A stretch of DNA of 64,000 nt from Megalobrama amblycephala (GCF_018812025.1 NC_063044.1:70512283-70576282), one strand, 5' to 3'; shown: positions 1-10,834, counted from the stretch's first letter. A program made the numbers and translations. Notes: generated by a model from the sequence alone, not told the origin.

Positions 1-1189
1 GAAATTACATTACGCAGAAGTTAAACAAAAGTGATATGAATTCAGATAGTAGATGTGCTACTTTCGATCACTTTTCCTGTGACACGCTGTTTTAATGACA
101 GCGAGGAGCGCTGGGAGCACAATAATTCCTCTTTAAACTAAACTGCAGATGGTATGACAAAATATTTTAGCGAGAACGATGATCAACGCACACTTAACTT
201 GGATATTATGGAAGACACTGCTGGTCGAACGGTCCGTTGTCTAGTTTGAATAGGTCCAATAATAAGGTGTTGCTGTCGTGTGAAGGATCTTCAAACAATT
301 ACCAGGATATAATATGAGGAAAACGGTAAGATTTGCATGTTTTCTTTTTAAAATACTTTGTCAGTGACGCGCCGAGACAGACGACTGCAATAAAAAAGTA
401 GGCCTATCTGTTTCCACTAAAAATAGCCTATAAACTGTATAAATTTGATTTGAATTGTTTAAAACTATTAAAATACTATTTGGCCAGTGGAAATGAATGA
501 ATCAGCTCTATTCTAAAACCTTTATCTTTAGTATTTTGTTTTTATCGATATTTTGATATATTTATTCTAAAACATAAAGAGGATATTGGATGATCTTTAT
601 CAATATAATGTGTGGCACAAATGGCATTTATAATCCATATCTAACATTGTCTCCTTTGATGGCGTGGTGTCACGTGGATGGGAATATATATGGAAATGAT
701 ATGCAGATGAGGTTATGCATAGTAAAACTAGGCGTCGTAATCTCCATATATGGTGATTTCAGGGAGGAGACACGGTGGAGATGCACGTACGCACAATCTT
801 CCGATGATTGGGATTTATAAAAGGATTTGTGCGCAGGTTCTGGCGTACACATGGTTTTATAAATCTGATTTTTTTTGTGCGTACGCAAAATCTAGCTTTT
901 GCGCGTACGTACACTTTTAGGATGAAATCTACGCAAAGTTTTATAAATGAGACCCCTGGTGTCGGACGCTCCGCCATGTCCAACTGCTGAGGGTGATGGA
1001 GGCACTTATCAGGGTTTGCCAATTGGGAAACTCTACTGGAGCAAATAAGCACTTGTATCTGGTCCATAGGAGGGCAATAGCACTGCAAACCGACACTGAG
1101 CAGGTTCCCAGCATTCACTGGCCACTTGGGACGAGTACATTGGAGAATACCGGCTCTACATGAAGGCTATAAAATATAGCAAATGTGTT
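1..1189. other. No recognisable gene; repeat-like AT-rich DNA
   Basis: I see no supported coding gene here. Bases about 690-955 contain repeated gcgtacg-like words and several copies of 'tttataaa', in direct and inverted orientation, which suggests a short non-autonomous DNA transposon (possibly Harbinger-like), but I could not define its ends. A small ATG followed closely by a GT donor-like site (about 313-325) could be a tiny first exon, but no partner exon is visible. Confidence 0.35.
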
Positions 1190-3204
1190 GGGTGTTGCCT
1201 ACCCCACAGCTCTACATATATCTGCCAACGAGGCACTGTGTGCCAGTGCCCATGAAGAAGCAACACTTCTGGTAGAGTGAACTCTCAACCTGAGTGGGCA
1301 AGGCACGCCTTCGGTCTGATATGCCAAGACAATGGTATCCACTATCCAGTGGACCAACCTCTGCTTGGAGACAGCCTTTCCCCTCTGCTGGCCTCCGTAA
1401 CAGACAAAGAGCTGGTCTGAGGTCCTGAAGCTCTGTGTTCAGTCCACGTACAGGTGCAAAGTGCGGACAGGACAGAGCAAAGCTAAGGCTGAGTCAGCTT
1501 CCTCCAGGGCAGTACTTGCAGGTTCACCACCTGGTCCCTGAAGGGAGCGGTGGGAACCTTAGGCACATCGGGCATCTCCAGGGGTCTTCCTGGTGGAAAG
1601 AACAGCACTCAACGAATAGGGTCCTCTTCAATGCATAGAGGTGCCTCATCTCAAAATGATGCTGTCTACCAACACTTGGGGTAGATCACCTAAGACCTCC
1701 ACTTCCCATCCAGAGACCAGACATGGAGAGTCCAGAGGTTCAGACGTGGGTGCCATAGGGAGCCCCATCTCTGAGAGAGCAGATCCTCCATCAGAGGAAA
1801 GTGCCAGGGAGGGGCTGTCACGAGGAGCATCAGTTCTGGGAACCAGGTCCAGTTGGGCCAGTAGGGCGCAACTAGCCCGTTGTACGTGGCCCCCCAACTG
1901 TTGACAGAGGCATCTGTGTGGACCACAGCATGCCTGGACACTTGTTCTAGGGGAACTCCTGCCCGTAGAAACCAAGGGTCCGACAACGGGCTGAAGGTTT
2001 GGCAACACTATGGTGTAATGGAAACCCGGCACGGGCCATGCTGCCACGCCCATTTCGGGACTCTGGTGTGAAACCAGTAATGAAGTGGCCTCATTTGGAG
2101 CATTCCCAGTGGTGTTACTGTGGCTGTGGATGCCCCAGGAGCCTCTGATAAAGTTTCAGTGGGGCCGCTGTCCTGCCTTTGAAAGAATTCAAGCAGTTCA
2201 ACACTGACCGGAGATGATTCTCTGTGAGGCGTTCTGTCTGGTTGACCGAGTCCAGCTCAATACCGAGAAAAGTGATCCTCTGCACAGGTGAGAATTTTCT
2301 CTTTTCCAGTTGACCCGAAGTCCCAACTGGCTGAGGTGACTGAGTACCCTGTCCCCCCAGCAGTTGTTCGCACAACTGCTCTCATGACTGGGCCAATATG
2401 AGCCAATTGTTGAGATAGATGAGAATACGAATGCCGCATTCTCTCATGGGAACAATGGCTGCCTCCGTGACCTTTGTGAAGACGTGGGGTGACAGAGATA
2501 GCCCAAAGGGGAGGACTTTGTACGGGTATGCCTGCTCCTCGAACGCAAAGTGTAGGAACGGTCTGTGTCGAGGGAGAATCGAGACATGAAAGTACACGTC
2601 CTTCAGATCGATCGCTGCAAACCAATCTCGGGGACGGATGCGTTTGAAAATGCGTTTCTGCCTTAGCATTTTGAACAGGTGCTTGTGAAGGGCACCATTC
2701 AAAGCTTGCAGGTCCAAGATTGGCTGTAATGCACTGCTTTTGGCCCACACAGATGAGAACTGGGTGTCCCTGAACTTGGGGGGACTCCGGGCAAACTGAA
2801 TCACATAGCTGAATCTAATGGTCCGGCCATTCACGCCTTCTTGGGACCCAGAGATAGAGGAAACTGCTCTTTAATTGAAAATTTGGGTACCGCTGACTGT
2901 GGGACCAGTGGCGGAACAGAAATAAAATGAAACAAAGGATTCTCCATCTGTCTGTCCTCTGGGGGAGGAGTGGTGCGGTCACCATCTCCCGAAGAGCTAC
3001 TTCCTCCATCCCTGTGTCGCCCGTCTCAGGGCTGCTTGTATTTTCGCTTACTGCCTGGTGTGGCAGGGTCCTGGACAGTCTGCCTGCTGCTGGCACCACA
3101 CTGTAGTCTGGGTGGCGGCTGCTGCTGAGACTGAATGGGGGCGGAGGCGACGAGCAGGCAAAGGGGTTGGAGCCAGTGACTAGGTCGAAGCAGCAGCTGG
3201 TCAC
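1190..3204 (-). mobile_element. DIRS-type retrotransposon, broken internal fragment (minus strand)
   Basis: Read on the minus strand, this is a decayed DIRS-like retroelement. A gag-like tail lies at 3204-2815, then a reverse transcriptase segment at 2834-2382 with the family-typical texts 'PILDLQALN', 'AIDLKDVYFHV' and 'VLPFGLSLSPHVFTK'. A connection segment follows (2375-2115, 'FLGIELDSV'), then the start of an RNase H domain ('HTDASVNSWGA', about 1930). The RNase H is fused directly to a stretch that normally lies much further downstream ('VAPYWPNWTWFPELMLL'), so a large internal piece is deleted. Bases about 1640-1200 match, in inverse orientation, the tyrosine-recombinase region of the second DIRS copy at 37.4-38.0 kb. 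The RT catalytic motif reads YLNN where active members have YLDD, and several frame changes are present, so it is inactive. The outer ends were not resolved. Confidence 0.75.
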
Positions 3205-3419
3205 CGGGGCAGGATGTGCTTTATCACCTCCGTCTGCATCGAAGTTCTCGACCGTGTCGGTGAAAAATTAGGCCTGGGAGATAGGGGCGTTGAGGAACCA
3301 AACTTTGTCGGGCTCATGCATATCTGCCAGGTTCAGCCAGAGATAGAGTCCATTCCTGGACTACCAAGGTGGACATCGCCCGACCAAGGGAGCATGCAGA
3401 GGCTTGACACTCATAAGGC

Positions 3420-4450
3420 GAGGTCCGTCGCTATATATAATAAAGCGACAACACAACGGAAACAAGCGACAACACAACTAAATAAAGCCACAACACAATG
3501 GAAATGCTCCTGACCACTTGGGGGTTCTCAGAGCTCAGCAATATTAGTATTCCTTGCCACTGTTCTATAAAGTCGACAGTCTTACAAAGATATCAATACC
3601 ATGATTAGTTTTAACAGTATGTAACCACCGTATATCGACATGAAATATTAATTAAAAATCAACTACGTGCACAATAGCTTCATATTTATACTTGTAAATG
3701 ATTTGACGTGATACCGCGGTGCATGAAGGGAACATCCACCAATTCCACCAAGTGGTTAAAACGTATAATTTGTATTCATTACAATGACTTTGTTTAACAT
3801 TTAAAAACAGACATGTTCAAATTCCAAAGCTTGTTAGTTCCTGTTGGTAAGACTGACAAGCTTTGGAATTTGATTATGCCTGTTTTTAAATGTTAAATGT
3901 AATTTTAATGAATTCAAATCATTCACAGGTATAAATATGAATCTATTTTGCATGTAGGTGATTTTGAATTAATATTTCATGTCGATATACGGTGGTTACA
4001 TACTGTTAAAACTAATTGTGTTATTGATATTACCTGCTCTATAGAACATTTGCAAGGAAAACTAACTTTACCAAGCTCTGAGAGCCCCCAAGTGGTGGGG
4101 AGCATTTTCGTTGTTTTGTGGCTTTATTTCATTGTGTTGTGGCTTTATTCCATTGTGTTGTGGCTTGATTTCGTTGTGTTGTGGCTTGATTTCATTGTGT
4201 TGTGCCTTTAATCCGTTGTGTTGTGGCTTGATTTCGTTGAGTTGTGACTTGATTTCGTTGAGTTGTGACTTTATTCCATTGTGTTGTGGCTTTATTCCGT
4301 TGTGTTGTGGCTCGATTTCGTTGTGTTGTGGCTTTATTTCGTTGTGTTGTGGCTTTATTTCGTTGTGTTGTGGCTTTATTCCGTTGTGTTGTGGCTTAAT
4401 TCCGTTGTGTTGTGGCTTTATTCCGTTGCATTGTGGCACGATTTTTTTGT
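3420..4450. mobile_element. Foldback element: long inverted repeat with tandem 21-bp repeats in the arms
   Basis: Bases 3420-3840 and about 3845-4450 are inverted copies of each other, centred near 3842. Matching blocks include 'gtcgatatacggtggttac' on the right arm and its complement on the left, the segment around 'cccccaagtgg', and the innermost 'ccaaagcttg' / 'caagctttgg'. The right arm lacks about 65 bases present in the left arm. Both arms end outward in a 21-bp tandem repeat built on 'gtgttgtggctttattc': about 3 units on the left and about 16 on the right. No transposase is visible. The structure resembles Drosophila-type foldback elements in form only; the family is unknown. Confidence 0.7.
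4111..4445. repeat. 21-bp minisatellite, open on both strands
   Basis: About 16 units of a 21-bp repeat (consensus around 'ttgtgttgtggctttattc'). Because 21 is a multiple of three, both strands stay open: plus encodes a Cys-Cys-Gly-Phe-Ile-Pro-Leu heptad, minus a Gln-His-Asn-Gly-Ile-Lys-Pro heptad. I take these open frames as by-products of the period and not as genes. The units form the outer part of the right arm of the foldback element. Confidence 0.8.
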
Positions 4451-4554
4451 GTTGTGAACTTATGTTTGCTTTTTTAATTTCGTTGCGTTGTGCACTATTG
4501 GGCAACCGTATTAACCTGCTTTCTGTCAGCTTATTGTTTAATACGTGTATCACA

Positions 4555-5190
4555 CATGCAGAGTCTTTCAAGACCCAGACAATTGTAAAAATGTGTTCTT
4601 ATCTCTCATGCAGCAGAAGTAGAAATGGTTCAGTGAAAATGTTGCATCTGTAACTGCATGGGAAAATAATATATGAGCCTTAAGTTTCCCCAGCTTTATT
4701 TAACACCACAACTGCCATAACATATGAAATACTCAGAATCAGATATGCAAATTATTATTTGCAAGTTGTCAGCTTACTTTTGTGCATGCGCACCAGTAAG
4801 CTGATAACTCACAAATATCAGCTTATTTAAATTTTTCCCCGTTTACATTCAAACCAGTAAAACTGACAACGCAAGTAAACTGCTTTTACATGACTGGTTA
4901 TTTCCCTGTTGTGACGTCAAAAAAATAATCATAATCATTTGCGTATCTGCCTCCGAGTATTCTATTCTATTCTCTTACGTGATGTCAGGTGTGATGTTAA
5001 ATAAAGCTTGCAACATGTCAGCGGGAAACTTACGGCTCATACATTATTCTCTCATGCAGTTACAGATGCAGCGTTTTGACTGAACCACTTCTACTTCTGC
5101 TGCACAAGAGATGTGTTTTTTTTTTTTTTTTTTTTTCTGACAGGACTAGAATTTTCTGTGTCTTGAAAGAGTGTTTGTATATATTTCCTT
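4555..5190. repeat. Second inverted repeat, arms about 150 bp
   Basis: The segment about 4560-4720 reappears inverted at about 4995-5180. Shared pieces include the run through 'cttctacttctgctgca', the 'tgcagttacagatgca' block and 'gtcttgaaaga'. A poly-T tract (5119-5137) interrupts the right arm. The spacer (4720-4995) has further short repeats ('cagcttac', 'cagcttatt'). It is probably a non-autonomous DNA element; no ORF is supported. Confidence 0.55.
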
Positions 5191-5553
5191 CCTTTCCAGC
5201 AAAACGCTCGCTGTGTCTGGATGCTTTCAAATCTACACCAAGTATGCGTTTCTGTCAGGTATCGTAACACACATGCGCACTTCAAGCCGACAGAAAGGTT
5301 TACATTGCCATATGAAATCAGGGTAAGAGGCAAAAAACTACCTGTTCCGACCGGTTTATGCTTAAGCTGTTCATGACCTTATTCCGATAAAAGAAAACGG
5401 GTTACTGCGTTTACATGACCACGTTCATTGTCGTCTTATAAAGCATAATCGGCTTAAGAATGTGCATTCAAATCAAATTATAATGAACCTTTTGTTTGTG
5501 CTTATTTATCTGGTAAATTTTCAGTCAGTATGTGACAATGTATATCCAGTTGG
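5191..5553. other. No gene seen
   Basis: AT-rich sequence between the inverted repeat and the LTR element. It has no supported ORF or RNA gene. The text around 5360-5480 looks like the end of a dispersed repeat, but no family could be assigned. Confidence 0.4.
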
Positions 5554-5832
5554 TGTTACGGTATGGTGGTGTAGAGATGAGGCAGATACGGATTTCCACA
5601 ATAACATAGAGCTTTAATCAAACAAAGGCAAGGAAACACCAAACATAACCTTAACACAACAGAGAACGGACAAGGAGTGCAGGGAGTGAGTGCAATATAT
5701 AGGAGTGCTGACAATAGAGTCCAGGTGCAGGTGATCCGTGATGATGAGGAACTGACAAGGGAAGTGAGTGCAGGTGAGGAGAACAGGAGGATCTTGGGAT
5801 ATGGAGTCCAGGGAAACAAGGGATCCGTAACA
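5554..5832 (-). repeat. 3' LTR of the gag-only element
   Basis: This is a 279-bp repeat with TG...CA ends, near-identical to the copy at 8007-8285. It is preceded (minus strand) by a purine-rich tract, as expected for a 3' LTR. The near identity suggests a recent insertion. Confidence 0.9.
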
Positions 5833-5964
5833 GTACCTCCCCCTCCCGGTAGGCGCGTCCTCGCGCCGTAGATGTAACAACCGGGAGGGGGGCGGGCGCC
5901 CTGGAGACCTCAAACCGGAGCAAGGGGAGGAGTAGACTGGAGTGGAGGTCTCCAGGGCAGGCTC

Positions 5965-6245
5965 AAACACCATGGCGGGTCAGGAGCCGTGGCAGCCATG
6001 GCGGGTCAGGAGCCGTGGGCAGCCATGGCGGGTCAGGAGCCGTGGGCAGCCATGGCGGATCAGGAACCGTGGGCAGCCATGGCGGGTCAGGAACCGTGGG
6101 CAGCCATGGCAGGTCAGGTGCAGCGGGCAGCCATGGCGGGTCAGGTGCAGCGGGCAGACATGTAGCGGGCAGACATGGCGGGTCAGGTGCAGCGGGCAGA
6201 CATGGCGGGTCAGGTGCAGCGGGCCGCCATGGCGGGTCAGGGACC
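5965..6245. repeat. Tandem repeat, about 27-bp unit, in the gag-only element
   Basis: Repeated 'catggcgggtcagg' units with 'cagccatgg' joints. The period is a multiple of three, and in the minus-strand sense the units encode Pro-Asp-Pro-Pro-Trp-Leu-Pro type repeats. The plus-strand open frames here are shadows. Confidence 0.75.
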
Positions 6246-7961
6246 GAAGGCTTCATGCCGTAGTGCCCAGGCGGCGCAGAAGGACCGGCGAGAGATGGCG
6301 GAACCAGCGGCTCCGCCGACCGAAGCGCAGCCGGGGCTCCAGAAGGCCGCAGTGTAAGACAGACGACATACAACAAAGTGAACACTGGGGAGAGTGAGGA
6401 GGCCAACTGGAGCTGAGGGACGGAGTGACGGAGCCAAGACGGAGGAGTGCAGTCCAGAAGTGAGGGCAGGCCGACGAAGGAACAAGGTGTGAACGGGGCA
6501 GGATGGAGACTGGTGACACTGGTGGACTGCTGGACAACGGTGGAGCAGAGGGAGGTTGGAGCCGGGGTGTAGGTAATCGCCCAGAGGTCCGAGGTGGAGA
6601 TCTGGGCGAGGGGCTTGAGGTGGAGGTTCAGTGTAAACACAAATGGATGGAGGTGGGAGAGGGAGGCAGGGAGGGTAAACAGTCTTAGGGCTGTATGTAG
6701 TTTCAACCACAAAGTTCATAATAGGGGCTGGTTCGGCGGCGGCGGCTGGAGCGGCAGGCTCGGCGGCGGCGGCTGGAGCGGCAGGCTCGTAGGCGGCGGC
6801 GGCTGGAGCGGCAGGCTCGTAGGCGGCGGCGGCTGGAGCGGCAGGCTCGTAGGCGGCGGCGGCTGGAGCGGCAGGCTCGTAGGCGGCGGCGGCTGGAGCG
6901 GCAGGCTCGTAGGCGGCGGCGGCTGGAGCGGCAGGCTCGTAGGCGGCGGCGGCTGGAGCGGCAGGCTCGTAGGCGGCGGCGGCTGGAGCGGCAGGCTCGT
7001 AGGCGGCGGCGGCTGGAGCGGCAGGCTCGTAGGCGGCGGCTGCTGGAGCGGCAGGCTCGTAGGCGGCGGCGGCTGGAGCAGAGGGCTCGTAGGCGGCGGC
7101 GGCTGGAGCAGAGGGCTCGTTCATCCCCTCAAATACAATTAAAATCCCCACAGGCACTGGAGTTGGCTCTGTGGGGACTGGAGCGGGCTCTGGAGAGACT
7201 GGAGCGGACTCTGGAGAGACTGGAGCGGGCTCTGGAGAGACTGGAGCGGGCTCTGGAGAGACTGGAGCGGGCTCTGGAGACACTGGAGCGGGCTCTGGAG
7301 ACACTGGAGCGGGCTCTGGAGACACTGGAGCGGGCTCTGGAGACACTGGAGCGGGCTCTGGAGACACTGGAGCGGGCTCTGGAGACACTGGAGCGGGCTC
7401 TGGAGACACTGGAGCGGGCTCTGGAGACACTGGAGCGGGCTCTGGAGATACTGGAGCGGGCTCTGGAGATACTGGAGCGGGCTCTGGAGATACTGGAGCC
7501 GCTTTCTTCCTCCTCCTCCGCTTACTGGGCCCAGTAGAGGCATGTGGGTCCAGCATGGGGCAGGCAGGGAGTTCGCTGGAAAGGTATGCGGAGGAAGCCG
7601 GAGGTTGACTGACTGGCCCGGCCAACCGTGTCTCTGGATGGACTAGAGACAGACACCCATCCTGAACCCAATCCACGATAAATTTGGAATCATTTAACCA
7701 TAAAATGGAATTTATGGTTTCGCTTAAGGAGAAACGATAATCGGGTTCACTAAAACGGATGGTGTCATCATCTAGTCCATCCAGAAACAGGGAGATCAAA
7801 ACTGCTTCAGGCCAGTCAGACACATAAGCGAGCTCTACGAACTCCTCCACATACCTCTCCAGCGAACGACCTACCTGCAGGAGCCCGATAAGGCGTTCGC
7901 TGGCTGTCAGGGTGAGAGGCGTTGGAGGAGCTGAATCCAGGGAGCCGGTGAAAGTCTCCAT
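6237..7961 (-). CDS. Gag-like protein of the LTR element, with proline-rich tandem repeats
   Basis: The frame starting with ATG at 7961 (METFTGS...) is open to 6237. Residues about 20-110 resemble a Ty3/gypsy-type gag capsid segment: 'SLERYVEEFVELAYVS', then 'LFLDGLDDDTI'. A basic patch (KRRRRKK) follows, then about 16 copies of a 7-residue PVSPEPA unit, then about 13 copies of a 10-residue alanine/proline unit (YEPAAPAAAA). The last part is Pro-rich and ends outside a recognisable domain. A second minus-strand frame (6712-5963) carries further Pro-Trp-Leu-Pro repeats, so the true protein probably continued there before a frame change. No zinc knuckle was seen. The start was chosen because upstream codons of the same frame lie inside the LTR. 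Confidence 0.55.
   Translation of the reverse strand: METFTGSLDSAPPTPLTLTASERLIGLLQVGRSLERYVEEFVELAYVSDWPEAVLISLFLDGLDDDTIRFSEPDYRFSLSETINSILWLNDSKFIVDWVQDGCLSLVHPETRLAGPVSQPPASSAYLSSELPACPMLDPHASTGPSKRRRRKKAAPVSPEPAPVSPEPAPVSPEPAPVSPEPAPVSPEPAPVSPEPAPVSPEPAPVSPEPAPVSPEPAPVSPEPAPVSPEPAPVSPEPAPVSPEPAPVSPESAPVSPEPAPVPTEPTPVPVGILIVFEGMNEPSAPAAAAYEPSAPAAAAYEPAAPAAAAYEPAAPAAAAYEPAAPAAAAYEPAAPAAAAYEPAAPAAAAYEPAAPAAAAYEPAAPAAAAYEPAAPAAAAYEPAAPAAAAYEPAAPAAAAEPAAPAAAAEPAPIMNFVVETTYSPKTVYPPCLPLPPPSICVYTEPPPQAPRPDLHLGPLGDYLHPGSNLPLLHRCPAVHQCHQSPSCPVHTLFLRRPALTSGLHSSVLAPSLRPSAPVGLLTLPSVHFVVCRLSYTAAFWSPGCASVGGAAGSAISRRSFCAAWALRHEAFGP
6725..7125. repeat. Tandem repeat, 30-bp unit (about 13 copies)
   Basis: Units of 30 bp containing 'ggcggcggcggctggagc' and 'ggcaggctcgta'. 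On the minus strand they encode a 10-residue Ala/Pro-rich repeat inside the gag-like ORF. Copies are almost identical, indicating recent expansion. Confidence 0.85.
7165..7500. repeat. Tandem repeat, 21-bp unit (about 16 copies)
   Basis: Units of 'actggagcgggctctggaga' plus one variable base. On the minus strand they encode a 7-residue Pro-Val-Ser-Pro-Glu-Pro-Ala repeat in the gag-like ORF. The other frames also stay open because of the period; those frames are not considered genes. Confidence 0.85.
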
Positions 7962-8006
7962 TTTTTTTTTTCTGTGGAAAATCCGGTCGGTATTGGTCCG
8001 TTCTTC

Positions 8007-8285
8007 TGTTACGGTATGGTGGTGTAGAGATGAGGCAGATACGGATTTCCACAATAACATAGAGCTTTAATCAAACAAAGGCAAGGAAACACCAAACATA
8101 ACCTTAACACAACAGAGAACGGACAAGGAGTGCAGGGAGTGAGTGCAATATATAGGAGTGCTGACAATAGAGTCCAGGTGCAGGTGATCCGTGATGATGA
8201 GGAACTGACAAGGGAAGTGAGTGCAGGTGAGGAGAACAGGAGGATCTTGGGATATGGAGTCCAGGGAAACAAGGGATCCGTAACA
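8007..8285 (-). repeat. 5' LTR of the gag-only element
   Basis: This is the upstream LTR in the minus-strand sense and carries the same TGTTACGG...CCGTAACA termini. The gag-like ORF opens about 45 bp inside it, after a pyrimidine tract (7961-7971). The target duplication 'gttgg' follows at 8286-8290. Confidence 0.9.
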
Positions 8286-8984
8286 GTTGGTCTTCATTAC
8301 AGATTAAACACGGCTGTAAAGTTAAAGTAATGTTTGACATTCATTAGACATTTAGTTTCGTACCCATTAAACTCTGCGCATTTCATGTTTTCAGCTCAAA
8401 CCAACTCAGATATACATAAACAAATGCCCTTTGCATAGCACAAGCCTTAATTTCAAGAAATAAAATACATAATAATTAGTCCTATAAATCAGTTAAACAA
8501 TGTAACTATATGACATTATGATATCAAATTAATAGTAAAATGTTCAGAAAAATGTCCCTTTTATTGCTCAAGGCTCTGTTTTTGGAATTAGCATTTAATA
8601 TGTTTTATAATATTTTTGGGACTTTAAATGAATGCAATACTGTAAATCCATTAAACTACAACACATTTGACCTCAAGGTATCTAACCAACTGTAAATTAC
8701 TATTATTATTAATTAATAGAATATTATTTACTCTTTTGCACAAGGCTTGTTTTTTTTTCTTCAGATTTTTAATCTGGTATTTTTTATATATTTATACTGA
8801 ACCCATTTATCAAATCAAATCAAAATTTATTTGTAAAGCACCTTGAGAAACAGTGTACCAAAGTACTGTACAAAAACCACTTGGCCTAAAGGTATAAAAC
8901 CAACTGTAAATTATTATTCCTCATGTTGCACAAAGCTTGTTTTTCAGATTGTTGTGCAACAGATGGAAATTTAATTTGCAGTTG
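8286..8984. other. No gene; possible LINE/SINE tail
   Basis: AT-rich spacer. A segment at about 8809-8880, with 'aaatcaaatc' repeats and a 'tttatttgtaaagcacctt' stretch, looks like the 3' tail of a LINE or tail-sharing SINE. Nothing else is supported. Confidence 0.4.
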
Positions 8985-9181
8985 TGTTACGTAACGTGGT
9001 GTGTAGAAACTCTCACGATGTGGAATAATACTAGAAGGCAGATTTTAATAACAAAATACTCAGAAACCAAGAGAAACACACAGGTGAACATAATTACTAA
9101 TTAGACACACTAGGAAAACTAGGTCACAGGACAGAACCAAAAACACAATGCAGGAGGGAAACACAGATCAGACATGTGACA
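8985..9181 (-). mobile_element. Solo LTR with 5-bp target duplication
   Basis: This is a 197-bp unit starting TGTTACGTAACG and ending ATGTGACA, flanked by the direct repeat 'agttg' (8980-8984 and 9182-9186). No second LTR or internal region is nearby, so it is a solo LTR left by recombination. Words such as 'cacaggtga' and 'aaactaggtcaca' match the complement of the LTR of the element at 45.6-48.6 kb, so it is probably a related family inserted in minus orientation. Confidence 0.75.
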
Positions 9182-9186
9182 AGTTG

Positions 9187-9940
9187 GTTTGATAAGATCT
9201 GACAGTATTGCATCCATTTAAAGTCACAAAATTATTAGAAAACATGAAATGCTAATTCCAATACAGTCTTGTGCAATAAAATGTATATTTTCTGAACATT
9301 TTATTTTTAAATAAAATTTACAGTGCGTAATTTTTTACTGTGTATAATATAAAGTTTAAACGTGTAATATTAACATTAATGTTCACTGCTACACAGATTG
9401 TATTGGATGCTGTGATCAAATACACAGGTTGTTCATTTTAAAACTACACATAACTATGTGTAATCAAACTGGGCCCGTATTCATAAAAAAAATCTTACTG
9501 CAAAAGTTGCTACTTGTGACAAAATTCTAAGAAAATTCTTAAAAATGTGGGTGTTTCCTAAAATTAACTAAACATCCTAGTAAAAAAAAAAGTAATTCAG
9601 AAAGCATCTTAACCCTTAAAAGAGGTCTTAAGGTCCAGAATTGTTAGGAGTACAGACAAGGACTTTTAAGAGGCTCAAGAGTTTCTTTAGCTTTGGAGAA
9701 AATGGACGAAACATCCCGCCTCCTCACTAAGATGAAGGTTTTTGTCTTTTCCTCGCTCAGAGTTGCTCTCAGATCGGTCCCGAATCGCTCTTAGACTAAG
9801 ACACCTAGGTAGAAGTTTTTAAGCTAAATTAGGAGCTTTCTGAGAGGATTCTTAGAAGCTTTAAGAATACAGTTTTATTTAATATTGACATAGTCAATGT
9901 GTAAACTAGTGTGCCACACAAAATATGTATATTTTTTTCT
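9187..9940. other. No gene; possible MITE at about 9471-9876
   Basis: AT-rich DNA. Bases 9471-9876 start with 'gggcccgtattcataaa' and end with 'ctttaagaatacag', and have many internal 'tctta'/'taaga' words, suggesting a short inverted-repeat DNA element. The ends are not well matched. Confidence 0.35.
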
Positions 9941-10695
9941 GGTAACACTTTCTATTAAGGTTCCCTTTGTAAAGGGTTTATAGAGGTGTTTATTAATGAG
10001 TAATAAGTCATTTATAAATGCATTATAAATCATTAATAAACAGTTATAACAGCATGAATAAAAAGGGCGACTTTAAAGCAATACCTGCCAAATAGTGAGC
10101 CGTTTCTAACTCACATTTTATAAATGCTTAATAAATGTATTTATTAACACTTATTTTACTCAAAACCAGATTCCTGATTTATTTCATGATGCAGCAAAAA
10201 TTGACTATCATAATTAGACTGAAGGGTGTTGTATTTGTGGTTTTCTTATTAATATCTCATGACTGCCACTTTTCTTACTATGTTGCTTACCAGAGGTTTC
10301 TGTCTTACCCATGACCATAATACTCTCCAAAAAGGTCAAGATGCCTATCCACAGCAGTGTATAAAAACTGACTTCTTGTTTATCAGGATGAAATTCAAAC
10401 TTTATTTTGAAAATAAATATAAATTTTAATATAAATTCATAATAAAAATAGTACTACTGCATCTACATCCTGCTTCCTCACTGCTTTTCACAACTGTGAC
10501 AAATATGTATAATATGCAATGTATTCTTTTTATTATTATTATTAGTAGTAGTAGTAGTAGTAGGTTATATATACTTTATTATACTCTTTCAGGTTCACAT
10601 CACTATGCATGTTTTGGTGCGTGACAGGAGTTGGCACTAGTGAGCATTATTACTCATTAACAAACACCTTTATAAACCATTTACAAAGGGAACCA
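9941..10695. mobile_element. Non-autonomous DNA transposon with long terminal inverted repeats
   Basis: The left end (about 9960-10010: 'ggttccctttgtaaaggg' then 'ttattaatgagtaataa') recurs inverted at 10645-10695. The right end has lost the outermost 'ggtaacacttt' seen on the left. The inner part is AT-rich with a short (agt)n run at 10545-10562. No transposase is present. Confidence 0.6.
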
Positions 10696-10834
10696 TTTTT
10701 CTAAACATGTATTCTAAGAGTGAATGTTTGATTAACATGATGAGTGTCATAATTCATAATAATCTGTGTACGGTTCACTCTTGATCATTATATGAACATC
10801 AGAATAAAAGCAGCTGTTGATTGTGTCTCATCAG

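Larger units (their letters stand above)
5554..8285 (-). mobile_element. Complete gag-only LTR retrotransposon with 5-bp target duplication
   Basis: Two near-identical 279-bp direct repeats (5554-5832 and 8007-8285), each starting TGTTACGG and ending CCGTAACA, bound this element. It is flanked by the 5-bp target-site duplication 'gttgg' (5549-5553 and 8286-8290). Transcription runs on the minus strand: the gag-like ORF starts just inside the 8007-8285 LTR, and a purine-rich tract ('gggagggggaggtac' on the minus strand) abuts the other LTR. No protease, RT, RNase H or integrase is present, so it must depend on another element's enzymes. Most of its interior is in-frame tandem repeat. It is related to the elements at 40.9-43.6 and 45.6-48.6 kb by similar LTR termini, the leader word 'gaagaacg' shared with the latter, and similar gag. 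Confidence 0.9.

Noticed and set aside
301..330. Short ATG-GT donor unit as a first exon
   Set aside because: Only four codons, and no partner exon is visible in the window; cannot be supported.
4068..4653. Overlapping long open frames on both strands
   Set aside because: They result from a 21-bp tandem repeat without stops; composition is purely periodic, and no domain or start context supports a protein.
7165..7500. Evenly spaced repeats reminiscent of a CRISPR array
   Set aside because: Contiguous 21-bp repeats without unique spacers, within a retroelement ORF in a vertebrate genome.
6015..7608. Several open frames of 60-180 codons on the plus strand and in other minus frames
   Set aside because: Shadows of in-frame minisatellites in the gag-like region of the LTR element.
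10740..10834. ATG at 10792 as start of the B30.2 protein
   Set aside because: The homologous intact gene uses the acceptor 'tgtctcatcag' just downstream; the ATG lies in the intron end and has an in-frame stop before it in this copy.
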